Source: Thiotrichaceae bacterium
GTDB lineage: Bacteria; Pseudomonadota; Gammaproteobacteria; Beggiatoales; Beggiatoaceae
Assembly (NCBI GenBank): GCA_011391085.1
Contig: JAABRD010000001.1
Span: 124,001 to 188,000, forward strand
Reading direction: 5' to 3'
DNA length: 64,000 bases
The notes under the pieces are model-generated. The model did no database searches and was not told the DNA's origin. It worked only from the letters and a program-made list of their open reading frames with translations. The translations under genes and the position numbers were made by a program. Positions 42,664 through 52,813 of this stretch are shown here, piece after piece (the first letter of the stretch is position 1; each line of letters opens with the position of its first letter).

Positions 42664-44763
42664 TCATTCTACCACTTTACTCACTTTCACCGCATTGTAT
42701 TTCAACTCCGGTTGCTTCGAATGGATGTCATAGGTTGCTTGACTGAGAAGGTTAGCCAGTTTGCCTTCCCCAATTCCCAATGCACTGCCAAAGTGCATAC
42801 TCATATAGACATTACCAGGCAATACTTCGAAGGTGAGACGGGCAATTCCTTGCGCACTGCCACGCCGAGAAGTCACTTCAATGTTGTCACCAGCGACAAT
42901 GCCCAGCGAAGCCGCATCTAGCGGGTGAATATCTATCTTGTTTTCTGGTGCCAACGCATTGAGTTTAGGCGACCGGCCGGTGCGTGTGCGCGTGTTGAAA
43001 TGCGAAGCCAGCCGTCCCGTAATCATAACAAACGGATATTCCTTCTCGGTGAGGTCCACCGGTTCCACATAGTCGCGGGCTAACAGTGCCGCACGACCAT
43101 CGGGACGCGGGAATTGCCAATCGGTAAATAACCGTGGAGTGCCTGGGTGGTCAGGACTGGGACAAGGGAGTTGGGGACCCACTTGGCCACGGAGTCTCGA
43201 ATAACTGACGCCCGTCATGTCACATACGCGCCCACGAGTGATTTCTTTCCATTCCTCAAATACCTCTTCTGGAGTTTGGTAAGCAAATTCTTTTTCAAAT
43301 CCCATGGCTTGGGCCACTAACCAGATGATTTCATAATCTGGTTTGGCTTCGCCAGGGGCTTCAATCAATTTTTCGACCAATTCGATACGCCGTTCGGAGG
43401 AGACAAACGTGCCGGTTTTTTCGCACCATTGGGCACCGGCTAAAACGACATTGGCAAGTTGTGTGGTTTCGGTGGGGTGGTAGATGTCTTGGACCACTAA
43501 CAATTCGGCTTTACTTAGGGCTTCCCTAATCCAAGAGGTGTTGGGCAGGGAGGCCGCTGGATTGGTGGTGGTTACCCATAATGCCCGGATTTCGCCGGAA
43601 TGGAGTCCTTTGATTATTTCCAAAATGGAACGACCTGGCGTAGGTTGAATATTTTTGACCGGAATATTCCAAAAGTTTGCCACTTCTTGGCGATGTTGGG
43701 AATTGGCCACCAAGCGGGCGCCGGGGAGGAGATGAGATAAGGCGCCTACCCACCGATTGCCTAACGCATTGGCTTCGCCTGTGATGGACAGAGGTCCTGC
43801 GCCAGGGCGACAAAAATTCCCGGTGAGGAGAGATAAATTGTGGAGGGAGTTATTTTTAAACACGGCCTGAGTGGAGTGGTTGTAACCCATAAACCAAAAA
43901 GTCAGCATCGCTTTCGCTTTGCCAATGAGTCGGGCCACTTCGACAATTTGGGATTCTGGACATCCGGTGATGTCAGCCACTCGTGACGGTGGATACTCTT
44001 GCACCAGTTCTTTGAGGTCACATAGACCAGAAGCGTATTCTTGAACTTTCTCTTCATTGACAAAACCTTCTTTGAAGAGAATATGGGCAATACCGTTGTT
44101 AAGGGCGACGTCGGTGCCAGGACGGATTTGCAGATGGATGTCAGCGATGGCCGCGGTTTTAGTGCGACGTGGATCCACGACAATGACTTTGGCACCATTC
44201 TTGTTTTTGGCCGTGCGAATGCGATAGAAGAGAATGGGCAAGGAGATTGCCATATTGCTGCCGGCAATGAAGAAGAGGTCCGCTAGTTCGACATCAGCAT
44301 AAGTAGCCGGTGGGGCATCCACTCCTAGCGTGGAAATGAAACCGGCGGCGGTACTGGACATACATAGGCGCGTACTGCACTCAACATTATTGGTACCAAT
44401 GGCCGCTTTCATCAATTTGTTCATTAAATAATATTCTTCGGTCAAGTTGGCAGCCCCGCCATAAAAGGCTACGGCGTTAGGCCCATGCTGTTTGATAATA
44501 CGTTGCATTTCGCCTGCAACATGGGTGATAGCATGATCCCAGGTCACGGGTTCAAATTCCCCATGGCGTCGAATCAAAGGTTGGGTCAAACGTCCTGGCG
44601 CTTTGAAGACGGGGGGTAATTGGGAGGCTAACGCACATGTTTTACCGTTGTTAACCGGGTGGTCTTTCATACCGCGAACTTTCAGAATTTCGCCTTGTTC
44701 TACACCTACCATGAGACCGCAGCCCATACCGCAGTAAGGGCAAGTAGATTTATGCCATTGCAT
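42664..44763 (-). CDS. Assimilatory-type nitrate reductase catalytic subunit
   Basis: 699 residues from the ATG at 44763, with AGGAG seven bases upstream. The N-terminal 4Fe-4S cluster is Cys8, Cys11, Cys15 and Cys43 (CPYCGMGC). RLCMSSTAAGF holds the conserved Cys molybdenum ligand. GNFCRPGAGPLSITGEANALGNR, GTFVSSERRIEL and the C-terminal molybdopterin dinucleotide domain (FVMITGRLASHFNTRTRTGR) match the NasA/NarB branch rather than NarG. A Nap-type would have a Tat signal, which is absent. Nitrite reductase and nitrate transport genes are not adjacent. Some other molybdopterin oxidoreductases resemble this branch, so formate dehydrogenase-like enzymes are a weaker alternative. Confidence 0.85.
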   Translation of the reverse strand: MQWHKSTCPYCGMGCGLMVGVEQGEILKVRGMKDHPVNNGKTCALASQLPPVFKAPGRLTQPLIRRHGEFEPVTWDHAITHVAGEMQRIIKQHGPNAVAFYGGAANLTEEYYLMNKLMKAAIGTNNVECSTRLCMSSTAAGFISTLGVDAPPATYADVELADLFFIAGSNMAISLPILFYRIRTAKNKNGAKVIVVDPRRTKTAAIADIHLQIRPGTDVALNNGIAHILFKEGFVNEEKVQEYASGLCDLKELVQEYPPSRVADITGCPESQIVEVARLIGKAKAMLTFWFMGYNHSTQAVFKNNSLHNLSLLTGNFCRPGAGPLSITGEANALGNRWVGALSHLLPGARLVANSQHRQEVANFWNIPVKNIQPTPGRSILEIIKGLHSGEIRALWVTTTNPAASLPNTSWIREALSKAELLVVQDIYHPTETTQLANVVLAGAQWCEKTGTFVSSERRIELVEKLIEAPGEAKPDYEIIWLVAQAMGFEKEFAYQTPEEVFEEWKEITRGRVCDMTGVSYSRLRGQVGPQLPCPSPDHPGTPRLFTDWQFPRPDGRAALLARDYVEPVDLTEKEYPFVMITGRLASHFNTRTRTGRSPKLNALAPENKIDIHPLDAASLGIVAGDNIEVTSRRGSAQGIARLTFEVLPGNVYMSMHFGSALGIGEGKLANLLSQATYDIHSKQPELKYNAVKVSKVVE

Positions 44764-45223
44764 AAGAGTTCTCCTGTGAGGATGATTTAAAGATATAGTG
44801 ATATTCATCTGCTTTTATACCATCTATTTTTCCTTTGTAGGGTGGATTAAGCGAAGCGTATCCACCAACATCTGCTTTTATACCATCTATTTTTCCTTTG
44901 TAGGGTGGATTAAGCGAAGCGTATCCACCATTCTCTATATATGTTGGTGGATACGCTTCGCTTAATCCACCCTACATGTTAAATAATAATCGTACCATGG
45001 AGAAAGAATATCACTATAAATATGTAAAGGAAAAAGTCCCCGAAATTAAAATACAGGTGGACTAGAGGCTTTAGCCGGGGGCGGGGCCCCGCGATTTCAA
45101 TTATGTTCCGCCCCCACCGGCTAAAGCCTCTAGTCCACCTGTCCATTAATTGATTCCTTTTCTTTAAAAAACTTAGTTTCTATCATGCTGTTACGTAAGG
45201 TGAGTTACGCAAGTCCTATTCCA
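44764..45223. repeat. Repeat-rich intergenic region upstream of nitrate reductase
   Basis: A 63-bp block (TCTGCTTTTATACCATC... to TAGGGTGGATTAAGCGAAGC and CGTATCCACC) is duplicated in tandem from about 44809. An inverse GGTGGATACGCTTCGCTTAA unit follows at about 44945. A GGACTAGAGGCTTTAGCCGG pair with inverse (45056-45140) and an AACTTAGTTTCT half repeat at about 45167 complete it. No gene. Confidence 0.85.
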
Positions 45224-45934
45224 TCACCATGCAATCTCTTGTCGATCTCGGAAAAATTTCCCCGACGGTCCTCCCTCTGGCAACGTCGCTAACCACACTG
45301 CGGTATCAGCCCCTTCGGTCACTTCACGAGTGGCAGAAGGTCCTCCCATATCGGTTTTCACCCAGCCGGGACACATTGAATTGATTAACACATGGGTGTC
45401 TTTCAACTCATCTGCAAATAAGCAGGTCAGGGCATTCAATGCCGTTTTGGAAGTTCGATACCCTGGACAACCGCCGTTCATTTCACTCAGTTGCCCCATT
45501 CCACTGGATAAATTGACCACTCGCCCATAATGATTCTGTACCATCATAGGTAAGAATAGTTGACATAGCCGAAACTGTCCATACACATTCGTCTCCATCG
45601 CGGCGCGTAAATTGTCCACGTTGCTATCAAAAGCACTTCCTAATTTATCAGGGAAGATGCCGGCATTGTTGACCAAGATGTCTAGCCGTCCATACTGTTT
45701 ACGGATAAACTGTTCTATCTGCATGACACTCTGCTGGTCGGTTACATCCAATCGATGATACACCACGTTAGTGAACCCTTCTTGTTCCAGAACGTGTTTG
45801 GCATTTTCTCCTTTTGCCTGGTCGCGACTCGTTAAAATCACGGTTATCCCTAATTTGGCCAACTGTCTGCTGATTTCCAGTCCGATGCCACGGTTGGCAC
45901 CGGTGACTAAAGCAATTTTGTTAATATTTGTCAT
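45224..45934 (-). CDS. Short-chain dehydrogenase/reductase (SDR)
   Basis: 236 residues. Classical SDR: cofactor motif TGANRGIG at the N-terminus (LVTGANRGIGLEISRQL), NNAG at about residue 90, catalytic Ser in NLSSGMG and YRTSK (Tyr-x-x-x-Lys). The Asn-Arg after TGA suggests an NADP preference and relationship to carbonyl reductase-like SDRs. Substrate unknown. It diverges from asd, with a MITE-like repeat between. Confidence 0.88.
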   Translation of the reverse strand: MTNINKIALVTGANRGIGLEISRQLAKLGITVILTSRDQAKGENAKHVLEQEGFTNVVYHRLDVTDQQSVMQIEQFIRKQYGRLDILVNNAGIFPDKLGSAFDSNVDNLRAAMETNVYGQFRLCQLFLPMMVQNHYGRVVNLSSGMGQLSEMNGGCPGYRTSKTALNALTCLFADELKDTHVLINSMCPGWVKTDMGGPSATREVTEGADTAVWLATLPEGGPSGKFFRDRQEIAW

Positions 45935-45956
45935 TGTTTGATATTCCTTTAAGATC

Positions 45957-46093
45957 AGGACTTACGCAACCGCCGGTATTTACCCCACCCCAACCCTCCC
46001 CGCACGCGGGGAGGGAGTCCCCCCGTGTACGGGGGGCAGGGGGGGTGATGGTGTGTAAAATCAAATAGCTACAAAAACGGTTGCGTAAGTCCT
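45957..46093. repeat. MITE-like repeat, AGGACTTACGCAAC ends (copy 3)
   Basis: Same termini (AGGACTTACGCAAC / GTTGCGTAAGTCCT) and interior CCAACCCTCCCCGC as at 7351-7470 and 11585-11707. It sits between divergent SDR and asd genes, so it could carry or separate promoters. Confidence 0.88.
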
Positions 46094-46223
46094 AAAGATA
46101 ATTAAATCGAAGCGGAGTCCAAAATCTGTTTTGGACTCCCCGGCCCCCCTCTTTACTCATTTATTAAAATTCTCTAAACTATTTTGAACTTCTTAAACAA
46201 ACACTATTAAAAAGGTAAATGAC

Positions 46224-47246
46224 ATGAGTCGACTATTTGATGTTGCAGTGGTAGGCGCCACTGGTGCCGTCGGTGAAACCATGATTTCCATTCTGGAAGA
46301 ACGCAATTTTCCCGTGCGCAACCTGTACCTCGTTGCCAGTAGCCGTTCTGCTGGTAAATCGCTAAATTTCAAAGGAAAATACTTAACTGTTGAAGACCTA
46401 GAAAAATTCGACTTTTCCAAAGTGCAAATTGGCCTATTTTCACCAGGCGCCTCTGTTTCAGCCATTTACGCCCCTAAAGCGGGCCAAGCAGGCTGTGTCG
46501 TGGTGGACAATACCTCCCAATTTCGCCAAGACCAGGATATTCCCCTCGTGGTCCCCGAAGTCAACCCCCATGCCATAGCGCTGTACAAAAACCGCAATAT
46601 CATTGCGAATCCTAACTGTTCGACCATCCAAATGGTCGTGGCCCTGAAACCCATTTATGATGCCGTAGGGATTGAACGGATTAACGTGGCCACTTATCAA
46701 TCGGTCTCCGGGACCGGCAAAGAAGCCATTGAAGAACTGGCCACCCAAACTGCCGCTTTACTCAATGGAAAACCAATAAATTGTGAGGTTTATCCCAAAC
46801 AAATTGCCTTCAACGTTTTGCCTCACATTGATGTGTTCATGGAAAACGGTTATACCAAGGAAGAAATGAAAATGGTTTGGGAAACCCGCAAGATTTTAGG
46901 CGATGAATCCATCTTGGTCAACCCCACCGCCGTGCGTGTTCCCGTGTTTTATGGACATTCCGAAGCCGTGCATATTGAAACACGTAAAAAAATAACGGTT
47001 GAACAAGCGCGTGAACTTCTCAAAAACGCCCCTGGCATAGTATTAATGGATGAAGCCAAAGACGGTGGTTATCCCACTCCAGCGACGGATTCTGCTGGCA
47101 AAGACCCTGTCTATGTGGGACGCCTCCGTGAGGATATTTCTCACCCACGCGGCCTGAATTTCTGGGTGGTCTCTGATAACATTCGCAAAGGGGCGGCCCT
47201 AAACAGCATCCAAATTGCAGAAGTTTTGATAAAAAACTATCTGTGA
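46224..47246 (+). CDS. asd: Aspartate-semialdehyde dehydrogenase
   Basis: 340 residues. It reduces aspartyl-4-phosphate to the semialdehyde in lysine, threonine and methionine synthesis. NADP-binding GATGAVGETMI (residues 11-21) and the catalytic Cys132 in IANPNCSTIQMV are clear. The gene order asd-fimV-truA is that of many gammaproteobacteria. An imperfect hairpin follows the stop at about 47398-47432. Confidence 0.96.
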   Translation: MSRLFDVAVVGATGAVGETMISILEERNFPVRNLYLVASSRSAGKSLNFKGKYLTVEDLEKFDFSKVQIGLFSPGASVSAIYAPKAGQAGCVVVDNTSQFRQDQDIPLVVPEVNPHAIALYKNRNIIANPNCSTIQMVVALKPIYDAVGIERINVATYQSVSGTGKEAIEELATQTAALLNGKPINCEVYPKQIAFNVLPHIDVFMENGYTKEEMKMVWETRKILGDESILVNPTAVRVPVFYGHSEAVHIETRKKITVEQARELLKNAPGIVLMDEAKDGGYPTPATDSAGKDPVYVGRLREDISHPRGLNFWVVSDNIRKGAALNSIQIAEVLIKNYL

Positions 47247-47397
47247 TTTATACTTAGCAGTGCATTGTTAAAGTGCTTTCGAGGATTTTTCCGAAACTCA
47301 GTATAAACATTGATAATTTTTTTTCAATGGAATATGCTACGGTGTTTAATTGAACGGCTACCTATACTTCAAAAGGTCAGTCGTCGAGGAAATTTCC

Positions 47398-47432
47398 AAG
47401 AAACTCCGTTTTTTGAAAAAACGGAGTTTCTT
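47398..47432 (+). terminator. AAACTCCGTTTTTT hairpin downstream of asd
   Basis: AAGAAACTCCGTTTTTT and AAAAAACGGAGTTTCTT form a perfect long stem with a 1-base centre. It belongs to the AGAAACT repeat family and could terminate in either direction. Confidence 0.6.
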
Positions 47433-47857
47433 CTCTATTTATATCAAAATAAGTAAGTGTGCATAACCAATCTGGTATGTGATTTATCAGTCGTTGGTCG
47501 TTTGTAATTTGTAGGGTGGATTAAGCGAAGCGTATCCACCAGAAAGGTCGGTGGTTCGTCTGGTGGATACGCTTCGCTTAATCCACACCCTACATGCAGC
47601 TCGTCTGGTGGATACGCTTCGCTTAATCCACCCTACATGCTACTACATGCTACATGCAGACTACAAATACCAAATTAGTTTTTTATAGGTACTTATCGTA
47701 ACGCGAGGAGTCAACATCAGTTGCTACCCCTTGCTTTCAAAACGGTGATAAATTGATTCACCTAACCAAATTTTTTAAACCAGTTGCCTCCCACTACCTG
47801 CCTGTTTAACTGTCAATCGGTGACACCTGCATAGGTAACGACAAAGGAGATTTTATT
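47433..47857. repeat. Intergenic region upstream of fimV with GGTGGATACGCTTCGC repeats
   Basis: TAGGGTGGATTAAGCGAAGC (from 47512) and two inverse GGTGGATACGCTTCGCTTAA units (to about 47640). The last 200 bases presumably carry the fimV promoter. AAGGAG lies about eight bases before the fimV ATG. No gene. Confidence 0.8.
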
Positions 47858-50800
47858 ATGATGCGTAACTTAGCCATAACCTTAATGGGAATACTTTTTA
47901 CCTTAGATGCTTATGCACTAGGGCTAAGTCACATTGAGGTCTATTCCAAACTGAACGAACCATTGAATGCCAAAATTGACATCCTCTCGATTCCCAAAGG
48001 AGATGTAGGTAACATCAAAGTTTCACTCGCTACCGCAGAAGCCTTTCGTCGTGCCGGACTAGACCGCCCGCAATTACTTACCTCGGTACGGTTTAGCGTG
48101 CAACCCAAAGACAAGACTTCAGGGGTCGTTAGACTGACTTCTCAACAACCGTTGCGGGAACCTTTTCTCAACTTTTTAATTGAAGTCACCTGGCCCAGCG
48201 GCAAGATTTTGCGTGAATACACCGTCCTCTTGGACCCCCCCCGGTATGAAAGAAAACTACCCGTCGTCACTGCCCCAACACCGAGTACTGCCCCAACCAG
48301 TCGGCCAGTGGCACCTTTAGCGTCGACCAAAACGCCTCGTTCCACTCCCCCCACCGGAGAACGTCCTAAAACGACCAAAAAACCTCTATCTCGGAGTCCG
48401 AGAGGCAGTCGAGTCGCGTCTGGCGGTGGCGGTAGTTATACCGTCAATCGCAATGAAACGCTATGGCAAATTGCGAGTCAGACTCGTCCCAAACATTACT
48501 CATTGTCACAACAGATGGCCAATATTTACCGTGCCAATCCCAGGGCGTTTGTCAATAACAACCGTAATCTGATTAGAGAAGGAAAAGTGCTACGCATTCC
48601 AGGTTGGGCCGGCGGCTCCTCTCCAGCGACACAAGTGGCCAAACCACGTCCTGATACCCTTCGCGAAACACTCACGGCTGAAAATACCGAAGTTGCGCCC
48701 GAAAGCACTCCCCCAGAATCTTCTCCTCCCAAAACCGCCCTCATGGCCCAGCCAGAGGTGCGTATCACAGTGCCTACCTCCACCTCCAAAACCGATGGTA
48801 GCATAAGCCATGCCCCTAGTGAAGAGGTGAACAATTTAAGGAAAGAAGTCAATCAAATCACCGAGAAGAATGCCAGTGTTGGTGCGGAAAATCAACAACT
48901 CAAAGGTGAACTAAAGGAAACTAAAGGCCTTGTTGTCGACATGAAAAAACAGTTGGACAAAGTCAATAGCATCCTCGAACTACAAAGTAAGCAACTGGCA
49001 GAATTACAAGGGCAACTCAAGCAACAACATCAAGAACTCAAAAATGCCCAGCAACAACTGACAGAGGCTAAGAAGGCAGCCGCGGTGGCAGCCGCCACTA
49101 AAGTGGCTACGCCTCCCACTACGGTGGCACAGGCCCCGGTGGCCCCCAAAGAAGCCCCCGTGGTCCCAAAACCCGATACCAAACCCAAATTGGTCGCAGA
49201 ACCTGATACTCAAAAGCCTGACACCAAAACTGAACCGAGTACGACGACGGCAACAACGGCAACAGTTGAACCAGATGCCAAACCACCCATTCCAGTTTCA
49301 GCAGGGAAAGAACCTGTCACGTCCAAACTAGAACAAGAAGCCAAAATTTCAGTTCCAAAACCTGAAGAGAAAACACCGCCTATCAAAACTGAGGTGCAAC
49401 CGCCGGTGGACACTGTGGCCACTACGGAGAAACCTGCTACGGCGACGACTTCTCCGTCAACCAGCGCAAGTGAAAAGACCGCTACGACAGAGGAAAAGAC
49501 CACGGCTTCAACGGAGGAAAAGACCACGACAGAGGAAAAAACGACGCCAGTTCCACAACCCAAGGAGACTGTGCCTATCGTAGCCGAAAAGCCACCTGTC
49601 ACACCTGAAGAAAAGCCGCAAGAAGAAACATCACCACCCGCAGAAGCTGTGGAAGAAGTTGCGGAATCGGAATCGACTCCCCAGCCGGCGACCACCTCAC
49701 CTGTGGTCAAAACCAGTGACACACCCACGGAAACAACTGAACCTGGCTTGCTGGACGACGTTCTCAACCTGGTTCCTGGAGGTTGGATGACTCTCGCTGG
49801 AATCGGTGGCGGTCTCGTTCTACTTCTTCTGTTAGCCGCCCTCTTGAAACGCCCACGGAAAGGCAAAGCGGGACTTCCAGAATGGTCCGAAGGCACCGAA
49901 TTGTCCGAAAGTGAACTTCTTGCCGAATTGGGCCGCTTAGAAGCTGAAGCCCAACAAACCAGGGGCCATCATAATGTTGTTATTGACGCGGATGATCTAG
50001 AACCTCCTATACCCTCAGACATAGAAGATAATCCAGATGAAGAACTCATAGAGAATGTCGATGTCTATATCGCTTATGAAAACTTCGATAAGGCCGAAGA
50101 ATTACTCAAACCTGCGATTGAAGAACATCCGAACGTTCCTATATACCGTTTCAAACTCCTAGAAGTTTATGCGGCTACCAAAGACCTTGACCAATTTGAA
50201 ACACACGCCCAACTTTTGCATGACCGCGTGGACGAACAAGACCTGCTATGGAATCAAACCCTGAGTCTCTGGGAAGGGTTGGATACGGGCCGCGATTTAC
50301 CTATTTTACCCAAGACCACCAAAGCCACTTCAGGTACTGAAGACGAAGAATATAATGCCACCCTGGCCGCTTTGGGCATCGCCGGAGTGGGCATCGGGGC
50401 CGCGGTTGCTTTAAGCGGTGAAGACGAGGAAGACACCCATGAAGTTATCTCCGAAATTCCTATAGACGACGACGATCTGGGGCTGGACACACCGACTGAC
50501 GATGAACCTATATCCTCCGAAGAAGAACATCTGGCAATGGGTGATACGGAAAATTTAGACCTTGACTTTGGTGATTTAGGTGAAGGACTTGACTTGACCA
50601 CACCTTCCGCAGACACGTCCGCAGACAGTTCTTCTTTAGAACTAGGCGGGGACCTGGACCTCGATATGGATTTGGGTAGCAGTCTCGATATGGATTTGGG
50701 TAGCAGTGCAGAATCTGCCGAAGAAGCGACCGCTGAGGAAATCGAAGCGGAAGCTGACAATTTGACTTCAGAAGAACACGATGAACACCTGGACATGGAC

Positions 50801-52690
50801 CTAGAAGGTTCTACGGATATGGATTTAGACAGTCCTACCGAAGGATTTGAAGAAATGGCCCCCATGGAAGAAGATTTATCCATGCACGAAGACTTGGCCC
50901 TTGAGGATCCCAGCACCACTGAAGATGAACTCCCAGTTCTGGAGGAGGAACATTTAGTATTAGATGACGACCTCTCCTCTTTGGACCTGGATCCCCTAGA
51001 AGAGACTGCAAACACCGATGAACTCTCCCTAGATGATGACCTTTCCATGGATATGGATATGGAGGAAACCCTGACTGGTACAGAAGATGCCGAAACTTCT
51101 GGTGATGAAGAACTCTCCATGGATATGGATTTAGATGAAGAGTTATCTATGGACCTAGAAGACAGCAATTCTAAAGATGCTGAACTGTCCGCGGCGGAAG
51201 ATGATTTGTCTATGGATATGGATGAAGATTTGTCTATGGATGAAGATTTGTCTATGGACATGGAAGACAGCGGTGTTGGAACTGAGGCCGTGGCGGACGA
51301 CGACTTATCCTTAGATGAGGACTTGTCTTTAGATGAAGACAGTGACACGGCGGCCACTGCTACCTCAATGGAAGAGGACTTATCCTTGGATGAAGACTTG
51401 TCTTTAGATGAAGATTTGTCCTTGGATATGGAAGACAGCAGTGCCAAAACCGAAAGTGCTTCGGCAACCGACGACCTATCCCTAGACGAAGATTTGTCTT
51501 TGGACATGGAAGACAATGACGCCGAAACGGAATCCACCTCGGCAACCGATGACTTATCCCTAGACGAAGATTTGTCTTTGGACATGGAAGACAATGACGC
51601 CGAAACGGAATCCACCTCGGCAACCGATGACTTATCCCTAGATGATGACCTGTCTTTAGACATGGAAGACAGTAGCGACGAAACCGCGGCTACCACAGCA
51701 GCAGACGATCTATCCCTAGATGAAGATTTATCTTTGGACCTGGAAGACGACGGGAGTGCCAAAGAAACCGATAAATCCGCGGCGACAGACGACGACAAAG
51801 ACGACGACTTGTCTTTGGACGACGACTTGTCTTTGGATGACGATTCGTCTTTGGATGACGATTTGTCTCTGGACATGGAAGACGATACTCTCAAAGGAGT
51901 TGAAGACATTTCATCCGCAGATGACTTATCCATGGATGATGATTTGTCTTCGGATGACGATTTGTCTTTGGACGATGATTTGTCTTCGGACCTGGCAGAC
52001 AGTGGTACCAAAGAAGCCACTACCTCCCTAGAAGAAGACGATTTATCCGCGGGAATGGATATGGATGAAGACTTATCATTGGATGACGATTTGTCTTTGG
52101 ACATGGAGGACGAACACACCACGAAAACTCAGGCCGCCACCTCTGAAAAAGAAGAGGATTTGTCTTTAGACCTAGATAGTGACATGGAATTAGATAGTGG
52201 CCTGGAAAAAGAACCCGATATGACGGTTGCAGACGACGACCTCTCCTTAGACAGTGACTTGTCTTTAGACAATGAATCTGCTACTGGACTAGAAGAAGAT
52301 ATGACGGTCGGTGGCGGAGACCTCGATTTGGATGCCCTGGGACTGGATGATGAACTTGCCGGCGAATTAGGCATATCATTGGATGATGATGAAAACACTG
52401 GTAGCGATTCAGATGATTTAGATAAGCTACTCGGAGACCTCGATGGTGGGGACCTTGAGAGTTTGCCAGGCAGTGACGACTTGGATTTGAACGACGACTT
52501 GGATTTGAACATGGATGCGGATGATGACTTCGGAATGGGTGATGAAATTAGCGGTAAATTTGACCTCGCCCAAATGTACATTGACATGGAAGACCATGAC
52601 AATGCGCGGACTGTCTTGGAAGAAATTATTGCAGAAGGAGATGCAGAACAGAAACAGAAGGCCCAAAAATTGATGAAGGAACTGGCTTAA
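47858..52690 (+). CDS. fimV: FimV-family protein with expanded acidic repeats
   Basis: 1610 residues, longer than most FimV proteins (about 900). Signal peptide (1-21), FimV N-terminal domain (about 22-130; LSHIEVYSKLNEPLNAKIDI), a Pro/Thr/Ser linker, and a LysM peptidoglycan-binding domain (about 193-250; SYTVNRNETLWQIASQ). A coiled coil (about 325-410), a Pro/Thr/Glu-rich linker and one membrane helix (about 640-663; WMTLAGIGGGLVLLLLLAAL) follow. Then comes a cytoplasmic TPR-like segment (about 710-810), a very acidic region (about 870-1530) of repeated DLSLDEDLSLD and DLSLDMED units, and the FimV C-terminal domain (FDLAQMYIDMEDHDNARTVL). FimV promotes polar localisation and type IV pilus assembly. 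The acidic tract is unusually long and repetitive at DNA level. Confidence 0.93.
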   Translation: MMRNLAITLMGILFTLDAYALGLSHIEVYSKLNEPLNAKIDILSIPKGDVGNIKVSLATAEAFRRAGLDRPQLLTSVRFSVQPKDKTSGVVRLTSQQPLREPFLNFLIEVTWPSGKILREYTVLLDPPRYERKLPVVTAPTPSTAPTSRPVAPLASTKTPRSTPPTGERPKTTKKPLSRSPRGSRVASGGGGSYTVNRNETLWQIASQTRPKHYSLSQQMANIYRANPRAFVNNNRNLIREGKVLRIPGWAGGSSPATQVAKPRPDTLRETLTAENTEVAPESTPPESSPPKTALMAQPEVRITVPTSTSKTDGSISHAPSEEVNNLRKEVNQITEKNASVGAENQQLKGELKETKGLVVDMKKQLDKVNSILELQSKQLAELQGQLKQQHQELKNAQQQLTEAKKAAAVAAATKVATPPTTVAQAPVAPKEAPVVPKPDTKPKLVAEPDTQKPDTKTEPSTTTATTATVEPDAKPPIPVSAGKEPVTSKLEQEAKISVPKPEEKTPPIKTEVQPPVDTVATTEKPATATTSPSTSASEKTATTEEKTTASTEEKTTTEEKTTPVPQPKETVPIVAEKPPVTPEEKPQEETSPPAEAVEEVAESESTPQPATTSPVVKTSDTPTETTEPGLLDDVLNLVPGGWMTLAGIGGGLVLLLLLAALLKRPRKGKAGLPEWSEGTELSESELLAELGRLEAEAQQTRGHHNVVIDADDLEPPIPSDIEDNPDEELIENVDVYIAYENFDKAEELLKPAIEEHPNVPIYRFKLLEVYAATKDLDQFETHAQLLHDRVDEQDLLWNQTLSLWEGLDTGRDLPILPKTTKATSGTEDEEYNATLAALGIAGVGIGAAVALSGEDEEDTHEVISEIPIDDDDLGLDTPTDDEPISSEEEHLAMGDTENLDLDFGDLGEGLDLTTPSADTSADSSSLELGGDLDLDMDLGSSLDMDLGSSAESAEEATAEEIEAEADNLTSEEHDEHLDMDLEGSTDMDLDSPTEGFEEMAPMEEDLSMHEDLALEDPSTTEDELPVLEEEHLVLDDDLSSLDLDPLEETANTDELSLDDDLSMDMDMEETLTGTEDAETSGDEELSMDMDLDEELSMDLEDSNSKDAELSAAEDDLSMDMDEDLSMDEDLSMDMEDSGVGTEAVADDDLSLDEDLSLDEDSDTAATATSMEEDLSLDEDLSLDEDLSLDMEDSSAKTESASATDDLSLDEDLSLDMEDNDAETESTSATDDLSLDEDLSLDMEDNDAETESTSATDDLSLDDDLSLDMEDSSDETAATTAADDLSLDEDLSLDLEDDGSAKETDKSAATDDDKDDDLSLDDDLSLDDDSSLDDDLSLDMEDDTLKGVEDISSADDLSMDDDLSSDDDLSLDDDLSSDLADSGTKEATTSLEEDDLSAGMDMDEDLSLDDDLSLDMEDEHTTKTQAATSEKEEDLSLDLDSDMELDSGLEKEPDMTVADDDLSLDSDLSLDNESATGLEEDMTVGGGDLDLDALGLDDELAGELGISLDDDENTGSDSDDLDKLLGDLDGGDLESLPGSDDLDLNDDLDLNMDADDDFGMGDEISGKFDLAQMYIDMEDHDNARTVLEEIIAEGDAEQKQKAQKLMKELA

Positions 52691-52714
52691 ACATTACCTT
52701 ACTGGCTAAAGATT

Positions 52715-52790
52715 CACCGGCTAAAGCCTCCACTCCGTACTTAAAAGCCCCCACTCCAGCCGATAAGTACGGAGTGGAGGCTTTAGCCGG
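52715..52790. repeat. CCGGCTAAAGCCTCCACTCC inverted repeat
   Basis: CACCGGCTAAAGCCTCCACT near 52714 and AGTGGAGGCTTTAGCCGG near 52773 are inverse arms. It separates fimV from the EcfT-like gene. Confidence 0.85.
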
Positions 52791-52813
52791 GAGACCCAGG
52801 GACCATATTCACC

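Noticed and set aside
50254-52122. 622-codon open frame antisense to fimV
   Set aside because: A by-product of the repetitive acidic codons in fimV. It is serine/lysine-rich low complexity with no start context. fimV itself is a recognised family.
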